Source: Aquila chrysaetos chrysaetos (lineage: Eukaryota > Chordata > Aves > Accipitriformes > Accipitridae). Taken from it: a stretch of 64,000 bases of DNA. The position numbers and the translations under genes are program-made. The notes beneath the pieces are model-generated. The model worked only from the letters and a program-made list of their open reading frames with translations. It ran no database searches and had not been told where the DNA came from. Below, piece by piece: positions 22,618 to 33,981 of the stretch; the first letter of the stretch is position 1; every line of letters starts with the position of its first letter. Location: contig NW_024470399.1 in the NCBI RefSeq assembly GCF_900496995.4, positions 1 through 64,000 on the forward strand, in the 5' to 3' direction.

Positions 22618-23130
22618 GGCCGCTCGCTCGGCCGCGCTACCCCCGGGCCCGGCCCCGGCCGCGCTTCATCGCCTCCCGCTCCCGCCGCCTCCGCACCGGC
22701 ACGACCCGTTCGGGCGCCTCCGGAACGGCTCGGGCGGCTTCGGAACAAGCTCGGCGCGGCCTCGGGCGCTTCCGGAGAGGCCTCGGAACCTTTCGGAAGA
22801 GGCTCGGAAAGGGTTCGGGCACCTCCGGAGAAGCCTCGGGATGCCTCGGCGTGGGCTCGGGCCCCTCCGGAAGAGCTTCGGGACGACTCGGCTCGGCCTC
22901 GGGCCCCTCCGGAAGAGCTTCGGGACGCCTCGGCCTGGCCTCGGGCTCCTCCGGAAGGGGCTCGGCAAGTTCCGCCAGAGCCGAAGCGCTTCCGGAAAGG
23001 GGTCGGGGACGGGGAAGGGGGGGAGCGGTGGGAAGAACTTCGCGCCGGCTCGGCAATCTCCGGCGCTTCCGGGAAGTGGACGGCCGTTTCCGCGGCGGCA
23101 GGAAGCAGGCGGAGCCAGGCCCCTGACCCC
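22618..23130. promoter_or_regulatory. MTA2 promoter with a tandem array of ETS-like CGGAAG motifs
   Basis: The space between the MTA2 start codon and the EML3 3' end is a CpG-rich array. Degenerate units of about 12 bases, grouped into larger units of about 60, keep repeating CTCCGGAAGAGCTTCGGG or close variants. At least eight copies of CCGGAA/TTCCGG or CGGAAG can be counted between 22690 and 23095, the core recognised by ETS factors such as GABP. The array also leaves a long open frame on the plus strand (to 23126), which I regard as incidental. Confidence 0.55.
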
Positions 23131-23256
23131 AGGCTTTATTGGTGCCTCTCACAGTGCAGCGTGAAAATAGGGGGGGGCTGAGCCCCACCTTGGTCCCCAG
23201 GAGGGCGAGGAGGGGAAGGAGGAAGAGGAAGCAGCAGAGGAAGGGGGGGGGGGGGC

Positions 23257-26200
23257 TCAGCGCGGATCGGGGTCCCCCCCAGGCTCCGGGGCGCTGGGTG
23301 AGCGGCTGCAGGGGGGCGGTGGCCCCCCCAGCACCCGCCACTGGAAGACGCTGGTGTCCTTGCCCCCCAGGGAGATGAGGTGCCCGTCGTCGTGGGTGAA
23401 GCGGACGTTGGTGACATGGCTGCCGTGGCCCCCGTACACGTGGCTCGGCGCCTGCGGGGACCGTGAGTGTGAGCGTGCACACGTCTCCGGCCCGGACCCC
23501 TTGCACAAGCACGTCCCCGCGCCTGGGGGCTCCTTGCACGCGTGTTGCACGCGTGTGCCCTCCCCTTGCACGTGTGCACCCCTTGCAAACACCCGCCCTC
23601 CCACGGTTTCTCCCCTATACACCCCACCTCGGCCCTCCCAGCCCCCCCCCCCCGGGGGGTCCGCCCCCCCCCCCCCCCAGCCCACCTTGGGGCGGGCACA
23701 GGGGTACTGGAAGAGATGAACTTTGCAGAAGTCGTCTGCCACGGCCACCACGCGTTCGTGGTGGGACCGGCACAGGGAGTTGATGTCGGTGCCGTCCGAG
23801 CCGTCGGGCCAGACGCCTGCAAGGGACATTGGTGCGGGGGGGGGGGGGGGGGGGGGGTCAGGGGGACCTCCAGGACCCCCATGACTCTCCCCCGGCCCCC
23901 CCCACGCTCACCAAAGACGTGGAAGCCCAGCACGCAGGTGTAGGACGCCCATTCCCGGTCCCGGCTCTCGAAACGGTTGCGGAGCAGTTTGCAGCCCCCG
24001 GCGACGTCCCCTGGTTGGGGAGGTGGGGGGGGGGACAGGGGCAGTGAGACCAGCCCCTGGGGGGTCCCAGCAGGGTAAGGGGGTGCCCACCAGCCCCCCC
24101 AGTCCATCCCCCCCAGCTCACAGTAGAGGATCTCATAGTCCCCTGAGTTAGACATGACGAAGCGGCCGTCCTTGGACCAGTCCAGGTGGGTGATGAAGCT
24201 GGAGTGGCCCTGAGGGGGGGGGCAGGAGGGAGTGTTGGGGACAAGGGGGGCAGTGGGGACCCCCAGAGCCCCCCCCCCGACTCTCACCGTGCAGCGCCCA
24301 AAGCGGGTGTACTTGCGTCCGCCCTCGGTGACACTGTAGATGTAGATGAAGTTGTCGTGGGAGCCGATGGCCAGGAAGGAGCCGTCTGTGGGGACAGGGA
24401 CGAGGTTGGGGACAGGGACCCCCCCCCCCACCCCCCCGCCATGGGGATGGGGACGGGGGCTCACCCGGGGAGAACCGCACCACCGAGAGCTGCTCGTTGC
24501 CATCCGAGCCGCCGGCCAGCGGCTGTTGCGTTGCTGTGTCCAGCACTAGCCACCTGTGGGGACAGCAGGGACAAGGGGGGGGGACGGGACACACACGGGG
24601 GGGGGAAGACACATAGGGGGGGACGAGGGCACAGCAGGTACCGGGGGGAACAGGGGGACACAGGCGACCGCAGGGATGGGGGGGAGAGCGAGGACCAGGG
24701 AGGACCAGGATGGACAGGGGGACATGGGGACCACGGGGGTCGGGCAGGCGGAGGGCACCGGCCCCCCCGTGTCCCCGTCTATGTCCTCCCATGTCTCCGT
24801 CCCCCTGCGTGGCACCATGACCCCCAGCCACTGTACCCCCCGCCATCCCCCCATGTCCCCCCCCGCCATCCCCCGTCACTCACCGCCCCGTGAGCAGCCC
24901 CACGGCCACCACCTGCCCCCCGGGGTGGAAGTCAGCACAGAGCCCCGTGTCCTGCGGGGGAAAGGGGGTGTCAGGCCACACAGGCACCAGCCCCCACAGA
25001 CCCCCCCCACCAGGCTCCTGCCCCCTGGTACCACCAGCCCGCCCAGCCCTCCTGTACCCCCATACCAGTCTCCTGCCCCCCTGGTCCCCCCAGCCCTCTT
25101 GTACCCCTGTACCCCCATACCAGGCTTCTGCCTCCTGGTGCCCATGTCTCCCCCAGCCCCCCCGTACCCCCATACCAGTCTCCTACCACTCTGGTCCCCC
25201 CAGCCCCCTTGTACCCCCATACCAGTCTCCCACCCCCTGGTCCCCCCAGCCCCCCCCCAGCCCTCCTGTACCCCCATACCAGTCTCCCACCACCCTGGTC
25301 CCCCCAGCCCTCTTGTACCCCTGTACCCCCATACCAGGCTTCTGCCTCCTGGTCCCCATGTCTCCCCCAGCCCCCCCGTACCCCCATACCAGTCTCCTGC
25401 CACCTGGTACCACCAGCCCTCCTGTACCCCCATACCAGTCTCCCACCCCCCTGGTCCCCTCAGCCCCCTTGTACCCCCATACCAGGCTTCTGCCTTCTGG
25501 TCCCCATGGCCACCCCAGCCCTTCTGTACCCCCATACCAGGCTCATGCCCCCCCCCCCGCCAGGCCCCCCCACCTCCAGTGCCAGGCTCCAGGCCAGCGC
25601 GTGCTCCTGCCCATCCCACAGGCAGAGCTGCCGGTCGTGGCCGCAAGTGAGGAAAAGGCAGCAGCTGGGATGGGTGGCCAAGCCCCACACCTCGTCCGTG
25701 TGCCCCTGGGGGGGGGGACAGGGAGGGGGGGTCGTCACCCCATCCCCATGATGGGGAGACCCCTCCTGCCCCCTTTGGCCCCACCTGCACGATGGGGGTG
25801 AAGCCAGTGGCCAGCGTCCCCCGCAATAGGGCGTTGCGGGTCGTCCCCACCAGCAGCTCGTCCCCGGGTCCCTCCGCGATGGTCCGCACTGCCCCGAAGC
25901 GCTCGGGGAGCTGAGAAGCAGGGGGGGGGTCAGGGGGGGCACCCCAAACCCCCCTCCACCTCCCCATCATGGTCACCCCTGCCCTGAAGCACTCAGGGAG
26001 CTGGGGGACCAGGGCAGGTTCTGGGGGCCAGAGCGGGTTTTGGGGAGCTGGGGCAGGTTTTGGGGAACTAGGGAGGGTTTTGGGGGGGGGCCGGGTCCCC
26101 CACCTCGGCCTCCTGCAGCAGGACGAGCGCGGGGCTCCAGCAAACCACCCGCCGGTCTTTGCCGCCGCCGCTCAGCACCGTCCCGTCTCGCCGGCGGCAC

Positions 26201-29200
26201 AGGGCGAAGATGCTGCCCTCGTGTGCCCGGGTTTGCTGCCCGATCTGGTACGTCTCTGCGGAATCGGGGTCAGCCCCCACAGCTGCCCCACGGTCCCTTG
26301 TCCCCCATCCCACCATCCCCATCCCCCACCTTTGCCGCCCTTCCCCGGTGTGCGGCCGTCTCCAGCGGCACGGGTCCAGGTCAGGATGTTGCCCTCGGAA
26401 TCGCCCGTCAGCACGTCCCCGGCAGCATCAAAGATGAAGCACTGGATGAACTTGGGCTTCTTGTACTTCTGCAGGGTCGGGGGAAAGACAGCAGCATCAG
26501 CACAAACCCGCCCCCCCCCAGCTCCCCCCAGCCCCCTGGGGCACCCCCCCTCACCCCAAAGATGCCCTGCTTCTTGGTGAGCGTGGCCCCGCTCCAGGTC
26601 CAGAAGTAGACGTGGGACTTGCCGCTGGTGATGATGCTGCTGCTGTCCTGGGGGTTGAACTCCACCGTCAGCACCGACTCGTTCGTGCTCTATGAGGCGG
26701 GGGGGACACAAACTGTCAGCCTGGATGCCTGGGACCCCCCACCCCAGCTGCTGGGGTTCCCCCCACTCCGTCCGGACGCCTGGGTCCCCTCACCTTCACC
26801 TCCGCCTGCTTGGTGCCGCGGGCGCAGTCCCACACCGACATCATGTGCTCGTTAGAGTCGTCCACCACGCAGAGGTAAGCGCCTTGGTCCTGGGGGGACA
26901 GGGGTGAGGGGGACGGATGCAGGATGGGGGGGACACACAGAGGGACGGGGGGACAGGGACTCACGGCGGTGGAGAAGGCGAGGGAGCCCACGCCCCGCTC
27001 GAAGCTGCCGAGGCCGATCTGCTGCAGCGTGAGCAGCGTGGCCGAGTCCCAGATGTGCACGATGGGCTGCAGCGGCTGCGGGGACAGCGTGGGTCGGGGG
27101 TCCCAGGGGGTCCCATCCCACGGTGGGGGGGATATATATCCCCATCCCATCCTGTCCACGTCGCCATCCTGTCCCTGCCGCCATCCTATCTTCATCCCAT
27201 CCTATTCCCACCCCATCCCCGACTCTGTCTCTGTCCCATCCCCATCCTCATCCCATCCCCATCTTCGTCCCATCCCCATCTTCATCCCATCCCCGTCCCC
27301 GTCCCATCCTCGTCCCATCCCCGTCTCTGTCCCATCCTCGTTCCATCCCCGTCTCCGTCCCATCCTCATCCCATCCCCGTCTCTGTCCCATCCTCATCCT
27401 TGTCCCATCCTCATCCTTGTCCCATCCCCGTCTCCATCCTGTTCCCATCCCCGTCTCTGTCCCATCCTCGTTCCATCCCCGTCTCCGTCCCATCCTCATC
27501 CTTGTCCCATCCCTGTCTCCATCCTGTTCCCATCCCCATCCCAGTCCCGTTCCCGAACCCATTCCCATCCCCATCCCACGCCATACCTTGCCGTCCTTGT
27601 CGACGCCGGCCGCCTGCCCCGTGGCAACGCGGAGGCGGTCGGGGTGCACGGCCAAGCTGCGGGGGGAAGTAGGGGGTAAGGCGGGGGGGGGGTTGTGGAA
27701 TGGAGACGGGGGACATCCCCCCCCACCCGGGGCTCACCAGCGCACGCAGTCGCTGTGGCGCAGGTAGTGGCGCTGGCGGCGGCGCGGGACGTGCAGGAGG
27801 ATGACGACGCAGGCGATGAAGTACACCAGCTCGCCCGAGGCCAGCACGTGCAGGTTGGAGCGGCTGTCCCGGCCCCGGTACCCGTAGCTGGGCTCCGTTA
27901 AGGGATGCAACTGGTGTGGTGGGTGGGGACCCCCCCTGCCCCCAAAGGGGGACCCCCACGTGGGGATGGGGACCCCCAGATGGAGACCCCAGAGAGGGAT
28001 AGGGACTCCCAGAGGCGGATGGGGATGGGGTCAGGGATGGGACCCCCAAAGATGGATGGAGACCCCCAGATGGAGACCCCAGAGAGGGATGGGGACCCCC
28101 AGGGATGGATGGGGATGGGGACCCCCAGATGGGGACCCCAGAGAGGGATGGAGACCCCAGAGAGGGATGGGGACCCCCAGATGAGGACACCAGAGAAGGA
28201 TGGGGACCCCCAGAGATGGATGGGGATGGGGATGGGGTCAGGGATGGGACCCCCAAAGATGGATGGAGACCCCAGAGAGGGATGGGGACCCCCAGATGAG
28301 GACACCAGAGAAGGATGGGGACCCCCAGAGATGGATGGGGATGGGGTCAGGGATGGGACCCCCAAAGATGGAGGGAGACCCCAGAGAGGGATGGGGACCC
28401 CCAGAGAGGGACAGGCACACCCAAATGGGGACAGGGATGGGGCTGGGGACCCCCAGGTTGGGGGGGGAGGGGGGGCATGTGGATGGGACACGCCATGGGG
28501 GGTCGCCCCCCCCCCCCCCCCCCGCGGTGCAGGATACACCCAGTCGAGCTGGAGGCGCTCGGGGGGCAGCTCGGCCCGCAGCCCCCCGTAGGGGCCCAGC
28601 CCCGAGGGCACGTACATGGTGATGGGGCGGCCCCGCAGGAACATCTTCACCGACACCCCCTCTGTGGGGCGGGGACGCCGGGGGTCACCCCACGGCCCCC
28701 GGCCCCCGCCCCATGGACGGACGGACGGACCGATGCCCCCGAGCCTCACCCAGGTTGTAGTTCCCGCGGCGCGACCCTGGGGAGGGAAACGGTGTTATGC
28801 CCCAAAAATGAGCCCCCTGCACCCCAGTAATGACCCGACCCCCCCCCACCCTGCACCCCAAAAATGACACACACACCCCCCCCCCCCCGGCCCCCCAGCA
28901 CCCACCTGGGCTCAGGGTGGGCTCCTTCGGGCGGCTGCCAGGGAGAGGTGGCGTCAACGGGGGAGTGTGGGGGTGCAGGGGGGATGAGAGGGCTTGGAGG
29001 GGGGGTGAGGGGGTGCAGCGGGACGGAGGGGGGGCGTGGGGGTGCAGGGGAAGTTTGTGGGTGCAAGGGGATGAGGGGGTGCAGGGGGGATGAGGGGGTG
29101 CAGGGGATCTGTGGGAGCGCAGAGGCGATGGGGGGGTGCAGGCGGGGTTGGGGTGCAGGGAGGACAAAGGGGGTGCGGGGGGGGACTGTGGGGATGCACG

Positions 29201-31708
29201 GTGGGTTTGGGGGTGCGGGGGGGGGCCCCCACCTCTCGGGGCTCCCCGCCTGCAGCAGGAGGTTGGCGGACGAAGCCGCTTTCCTGCTCAGGCGCTGCCG
29301 GGGGCTGGCGCTGCCGGAGGAGGAGCTGTGCCTGCGCAGGCTGGGGGGGACGGGGGGGGACATGGGGGGCAGGGGGGGGACAGGGGGGACGGGGGGACAC
29401 CGTCAGTGAAGGGTTAACACCCCCCCCGCCTCTCATATCCCCCCCAAATCCCACCCTAACCCCGACACCATCCTCCCCGCGGACCCAGGCAATTGGTCCC
29501 CAGCCCCTCTCCCCCATAGCCCCCCACTTTCCCAGCGGACCCAGGCATCCAGGCAGCCCCCAGCCCTCTCCCCGCAGCCCCCCCCCCCACTGCCAGCAGA
29601 CCCAGGCATCCAGGACCCCCCCCCCCCAGCCCTCCTGCTCCCCCAGCAGTCCCAGACATCGGGGACCCCCATCCTCACAGCTCTTTGCGGGCACCCCGTG
29701 GGGCCGGGCTGGGGGCTGCCGGGGGGGAATCGGGAGCCGGGGGCTCCGGGGAGGCTGGGGTGGGTGCCGGGGGGCACGGGGGGGACCCCGGAGGGGGTGG
29801 TTCCTGGGGGGTCCCCTGGTCCCCGCTGGCTCCCGGCGCCTCCGGGCTTGGGGCTGTCTCCTCCGTCTGCGTCCCCACGCTGATGGTTTGAGGGGGGCCG
29901 GGGGGGGCAAGGGGGGGCCCATTGGGGTCCAGCTGCAGGCAGGGCTCCGGGATGGCACCGTTGGCTGGGGAGGTGGGGAAAGGGGTCAGCACCTGAGACC
30001 CCCCCCCCATCACCCCGCAGACCCAGGTGTCTGGGGGGGGGGAATGATGGCGACACCCAGACTTCCAGACAAGGGACCCCATGGCGGGGGCCGGGGGGGG
30101 GGGGGGGCGAACCGCGGCGTCGAGGCCTCACCGTGGGGCAGGTGCCGCAGCAGCCGGGGCAGGTGCTGGTCGTAGAGGCCGAGGCGTCGTAGGGCGTCCG
30201 CCAGCGCCGCTTTCACCAGCGCCAGCTCCTCTTCGAGGCGTCGCAGCCGCAGCTCCAGGGGGGCCGGCGGGCTGGGGGGGGCCCGGGTCACCTGCGGGAG
30301 GGGAGAAGGTGACACGGTGCTGCTTGGGGATGCAGGTGCCTGGGGACCCCTGTGTCACGCGCCCCCCCCCCCCCCTCCCCCCAGCACCCAGGGACCCAGG
30401 TGTCTGGGGACCCCTGTGTCACCCACCTGCCGCCCCCCCCCCCCCAGCACCCAGGGGTCCGGGGACCCCTGTGTCAGCCCCCCCAGCACCCAGGGACCCA
30501 GGCATCCGGGGACCCGTGTCACCCCCCCCCCCCCCGACACCAGCACCCAGAGGTCCAGGTGTCCCGGGGACCCCTGTGTCACCCGCCCCCCAGCACCCAG
30601 GGACCCAGGCATCTGGGGTCCCGTGTCACCCCCCCCCAGCACCCAGAGACCCGGGTGTCCCCGCTCCACCCCCACACACCGCACTGCCCCAGGGACCCCC
30701 CCCCACTGCCCCAGGGACCCCTGCTGTTGCAGGGACCCAGCCATCTGGGTGCCCCCATAACCCCCCCCCAGCCTCTCCCCCTCCCAGGACCTGGCATGGA
30801 CCCAGGCGTCTGGGGACCCGTGTCACCCCCCGCCACCCCCCAGCACCCAGGGGTCTGTGGTGTCACACCCCCCCCCCCCCAGCACCCAGAGACCCGGTTT
30901 CCCCACTCCACCCTCACGCACCCCACCGCCCCAGGGACCCCCTCACTGCCCCAGGGACCCCCCCTGTTGCCCCAGGAACCCCCCCTGCTGCTGCAGGGAC
31001 CCAGCCATCTGGGGTCCTGTGTCACCCACCCCCCCCCAGCACCCAGGGGTCAGTGTCACCTCCCCCAGCACCCAGAGGCCGGGTTTCCCCACTCCACCGC
31101 CATGCACCCCACTACCCCAGGGACCCCCCCCCCCACTGCCGCAGGGACCCCCCCCACTGCCCCAGGGACGCTGCCATCCAGATACCCCCCCCCCCCCCAG
31201 CCTCTCCTCTCCCCAGGACCTGGCATGGAGCAGGCGTCCGGGGACCTATGGCACCCCCCCCAGCACCCTGGGGTCTGGGGACCCCTGTGTCACCCCCCCC
31301 CAGCGCCCAAACACCCAGTTTCCCCATTCCACCCCACCGCCCCAGGGACCCCCTCACTGCCCCAGGGACCCCCCCTGTTGCCCCACGGACCCCCCCCGCT
31401 GCCACAGGGACCCAGCTATCCTGGTCCCCCCCCCCCAGCCTCTCTCCCCACCCCGGGACCTGGCATGGACCCAGGCGTCCAGCCGCCCCCCCCCCAACAC
31501 CCCAGACCCCATTTCTGGGGTATGTGGGGCCACCCTGGGGCTGGGGGGGGGGGGTGGTGGGAGCAGCAAGGGCTCCCTGGGGTGGGTGGTGGGGTGGAGC
31601 AGGGGGTCTCCCCCAAACACAGCCCCCCCCCCTTCCATTAACCCCTGGCTGCCCGTGGAGGGGGGGGTCAGGCTCACCGCGGAGGCCGCCATCCGTCTCG
31701 GGCTCCAT
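23257..31708 (-). CDS. EML3: EMAP-like protein 3 (microtubule-associated)
   Basis: EML3 binds microtubules and the spindle. About 23 exons, roughly 880 codons (human 896). Exon 1 is 31678-31708 and exon 2 (30132-30291) has an N-terminal coiled coil (LRLRRLEEELALVKAALADA). Exons 29679-29964 and 29233-29340 are a Pro/Ser-rich linker. The HELP motif spans 28538-28661 (KMFLRGRPITMYVPSG) and 27738-27887 (VYGYRGRDSRSN). WD repeats follow in 27587-27656, 26965-27075, 26794-26889, 26555-26689, 26330-26468, 26104-26255, 25785-25910, 25574-25705, 24884-24951, 24465-24553, 24288-24385, 24122-24209, 23912-24010, 23686-23816 and 23257-23451. Two tiny exons (28906-28934, 28750-28776) precede the HELP exon. 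Exon 1 ends one base out of phase with exon 2, next to an eight-base C run. AATAAA on the minus strand is at 23135-23140. Confidence 0.95.
24985..25560. repeat. Minisatellite in EML3 intron 16
   Basis: About a dozen imperfect units of 40-55 bases with the core GTACCCCCATACCAGTCTCC and a CTGGTCCCCCCAGCCC half. Higher-order pairing is visible: one unit type ends GGCTTCTGCCTCCTGG and alternates with the other. Confidence 0.85.
27125..27585. repeat. Minisatellite in EML3 intron 9
   Basis: Units built from 6-base steps (CCCATC, CTCATC, CCCGTC, TCTGTC) grouped into repeats of about 30-60 bases such as CATCCTCATCCCATCCCCGT. Open in all three plus-strand frames, giving false Pro/Ser/His-rich proteins. 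Confidence 0.85.
27930..28460. repeat. Minisatellite in EML3 intron 7
   Basis: Repeats of roughly 30-80 bases with the core GATGGGGACCCCCAGA and AGAGAGGGATGGGGACC. One larger block of about 120 bases recurs two to three times between 28000 and 28400. Confidence 0.85.
28935..29225. repeat. Minisatellite in EML3 intron 4
   Basis: G-rich units of about 15-30 bases with the core GGGGGTGCAGGGGG and GATGAGGGGGTGCAGG. Confidence 0.75.
30310..31520. repeat. Large minisatellite in EML3 intron 1
   Basis: More than 1.2 kb of C-rich tandem repeats. Common cores are CAGCACCCAGGGACCCAGG, GTCTGGGGACCCCTGTGTCAC and CTGCCCCAGGGACCCCC. A larger unit of roughly 210-250 bases, containing a GACCTGGCATGGACCCAGGCG stretch split over neighbouring bases, recurs three to four times (near 30790, 31210 and 31450). 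Long open frames here are by-products. Confidence 0.85.
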
Positions 31709-33067
31709 GGCGAGCGGGGGCCCACGCGAGGCCTCGACCGCGGCCTCCGGCTTTCGCCGCCCCAGGAAGCGCCGCGGCGTCGCCGAGTCATTTCCCCTTC
31801 GCCGCCCCGGCCTGATCCTGCGCCCGCCGCTGCCTCCATGGAGAAAAAGTGTGTGTGGGGGGGGGCAGAATGGGGAGCAGGCCTCTGGGGGCACCCATGC
31901 ACCCCACTGCCCCCCCCCCCCAACACCCAGGGACCTGGGTATCCCAGGGGGACCCCGCTGTCTGGGTGACACCCCCCCCAAACCCACTGACACCCCCCCC
32001 ACACCAAGGGACCCACCGCCCCGGTAGCTGCGTCACGCTGGTTGTACCCCCCCCCCCCCGCCATGCTGGGGCACCCCAGGATTTGGGGTGAGGGGCTATG
32101 GGTGCCCCGTCGGGCACAGTCACGACCCACCACCCTTTTCCATCATGCCCCCCCCCCCCCCCCCCATGTTGCTGTCTCCCCGGGGGTGGGCGATGGGACA
32201 GGGCAGGGAGCAGCCCGTCGCCCCGATAATTCACCCTGCCATGGGGCTGGGGGGACCCCCATCACCCCCCCCACCCCACTCGGGGTGGGGGGCCTCAGGC
32301 CCGGATGCCTGGATTTGCCACAGTGGGGTGGTGGAGTGTGGGGGGGTGGCACCCCCATAACCGTGGGGCAGCCCCCACCCGCCCGGTTTCAGGACGAAGC
32401 GGGGCGCTGCATCCCGGCACCCCAAACCCACAACAAAGGGTGCCGGCGGCCCCGATTCATCCCGAAAGTGAAACGTCGCCTGCATAGGGGACCCAGGCGT
32501 TCGGGTGCTGCACCCACACCCCCTACCCCCCCCCCCCCCCCAAAAAAAACCCCAACCTTGGGCAGGGATGGCGATCCAGGCATCCGGGCACGGCCAACCC
32601 CACGGGCCAGCAGAGAGATGCCAGTGTCCGGCTCTACAGACCCCACTGAGGGGACCCAGCTACCCCCCCCAAAACCAGGGCACAGACCCAGGCGTCTGGG
32701 TGCTGCACCCCCCCACCCAGGCTGGCTCAGGGACTCGCATCCAGGCTCGTTGCGCACCCCCCCGGGACTGGGATCGGGATGCCTGGGTGCTGTGCACCCC
32801 CCACACCGGGATACTGGGGTGCCCTTTCCATCCCTCCCCCCTCCTTGCTCCTGCCCCCCCCAGGGGCAGGTTGGCCCCGCTTTGCCCTCCCACAGGGGTG
32901 GGTGGGTGCTGGGGGGGGGGGGCAGGTGTGAGCCGGGGCCGCATCCTGCACAGTCATAGCGCAAGCGGGTTCGGGGCTGCGCCTCCGGGAACAGCCTCTG
33001 CTCCGTGTGCGCCGGCTCTCGCCTCGGCGAGGGGACGGGGACAGGGCGAGACCCCCCCCCGCTGCAG
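31709..33067. other. Divergent intergenic region between EML3 and the ELM2-SANT gene
   Basis: The first 150 bases right of EML3 are a CpG-rich promoter for EML3 (minus). Then comes C-run and CCCAGGCGTCTGGGTGC-type repetitive sequence (31900-32900). From about 32930 to 33067 a second CpG-rich block ends in CTGCAG followed by a GTACGG donor at 33068, which could be the non-coding first exon of the plus-strand gene. Confidence 0.5.
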
Positions 33068-33069
33068 GT

Positions 33070-33900
33070 ACGGCGGGGGCCCGGGTGCCTGGGTCCCCTT
33101 TGGGAGATGACGGGGGTCATGGGGTGGTCCCGGGACCGCTGGGTCCCTTGAGGGGGGACAACAGGGTGGTCCCGGGACCCCTGGGTCCCTTTGGGAGACG
33201 ATGGGGGTCATGGGGTGGCCCAGGGATGGTTGGGGAGACAACGGGGGCCATGGGGTGGTCCCGGGACTGCTGGGTCCCTTGGGGGGACAACGGGGTCCAT
33301 GGGATGGCCAAGGGACCACTGGGTCCCTTGGGGGGGGGACAACGGGGTGGCCCAGGGACCCCTGGGTCCCTTTGGGAGACGATGGGGGTCATGGGGTGGC
33401 CCAGGGATGGTTGGGGAGACAACGGGGGCCATGGGGTGGTCCCGGGACTGCTGGGTCCCTTGGGGGGACAACGGGGTCCATGGGATGGCCAAGGGACCAC
33501 TGGGTCTCTTGGGGGGACAATGAGGTGGCCCAGGGATGGTTGGGTCCCTTGCGGGGACAACGGGGTGGTCCCGGGACCCCTGGGTCCCTTTGGGAGATGA
33601 TGTGGACCATGGGGTGGTCCCGGGACCGCTGGGTCCCTTGAGGGGGGACAACAGGGTGGTCCCGGGACCCCTGGGTCCCTTTGGGAGACGATGGGGGTCA
33701 TGGGGTGGCCCAGGGATGGTTGGGGAGACAACGAGGGCCATGGGGTGGTCCCGGGACCGTTGGGTCCCTTGGGGGGACAACGGGGGTCAGGGGATGGCCC
33801 AGGGATGGTTGGGTCCCTCGGGGGGACAAGGGGGGTCACGCGGTGACAGAGGGACCCCTGAGTCCCTGGGGGGGGACAACGGGGTCCATGGGGTGGCCCT
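33070..33900. repeat. Minisatellite in the first intron of the ELM2-SANT gene
   Basis: About 20 units of 35-60 bases. The core is GGGTCCCTTGGGGGGACAAC followed by GGGGTGGTCCCGGGACC. Higher-order blocks of about 230-240 bases repeat almost exactly (compare 33196-33430 with 33370-33530 and with 33675-33760), indicating recent expansion. Confidence 0.9.
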
Positions 33901-33981
33901 GGGGCCGGAAAAATGGGGGGGAGTGGGAAGGGGGGTCCCCTAGCCACCCTTCTCACCCATCTCCCCCCCCCCCCCAGCACC

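Noticed and set aside
21861-23126. A 421-codon open frame on the plus strand with a repeating RKSFGTPRPGLGLL-like pattern
   Set aside because: It spans MTA2 intron 1, the start of MTA2 on the other strand and the ETS-like promoter array. The pattern follows the DNA repeat and resembles no protein family I know.
26917-27767. Long His/Pro/Ser-rich open frames in three plus-strand phases
   Set aside because: All three phases are open at once because the CCCATC-type minisatellite has no stop in any phase; this is not coding sequence.
30081-32027. A 648-codon open frame on the plus strand
   Set aside because: It runs through the EML3 intron 1 minisatellite and reads as Pro-rich repeats. A C-rich repeat whose unit lacks stops gives such frames by itself. 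EML3 exons occupy the opposite strand.
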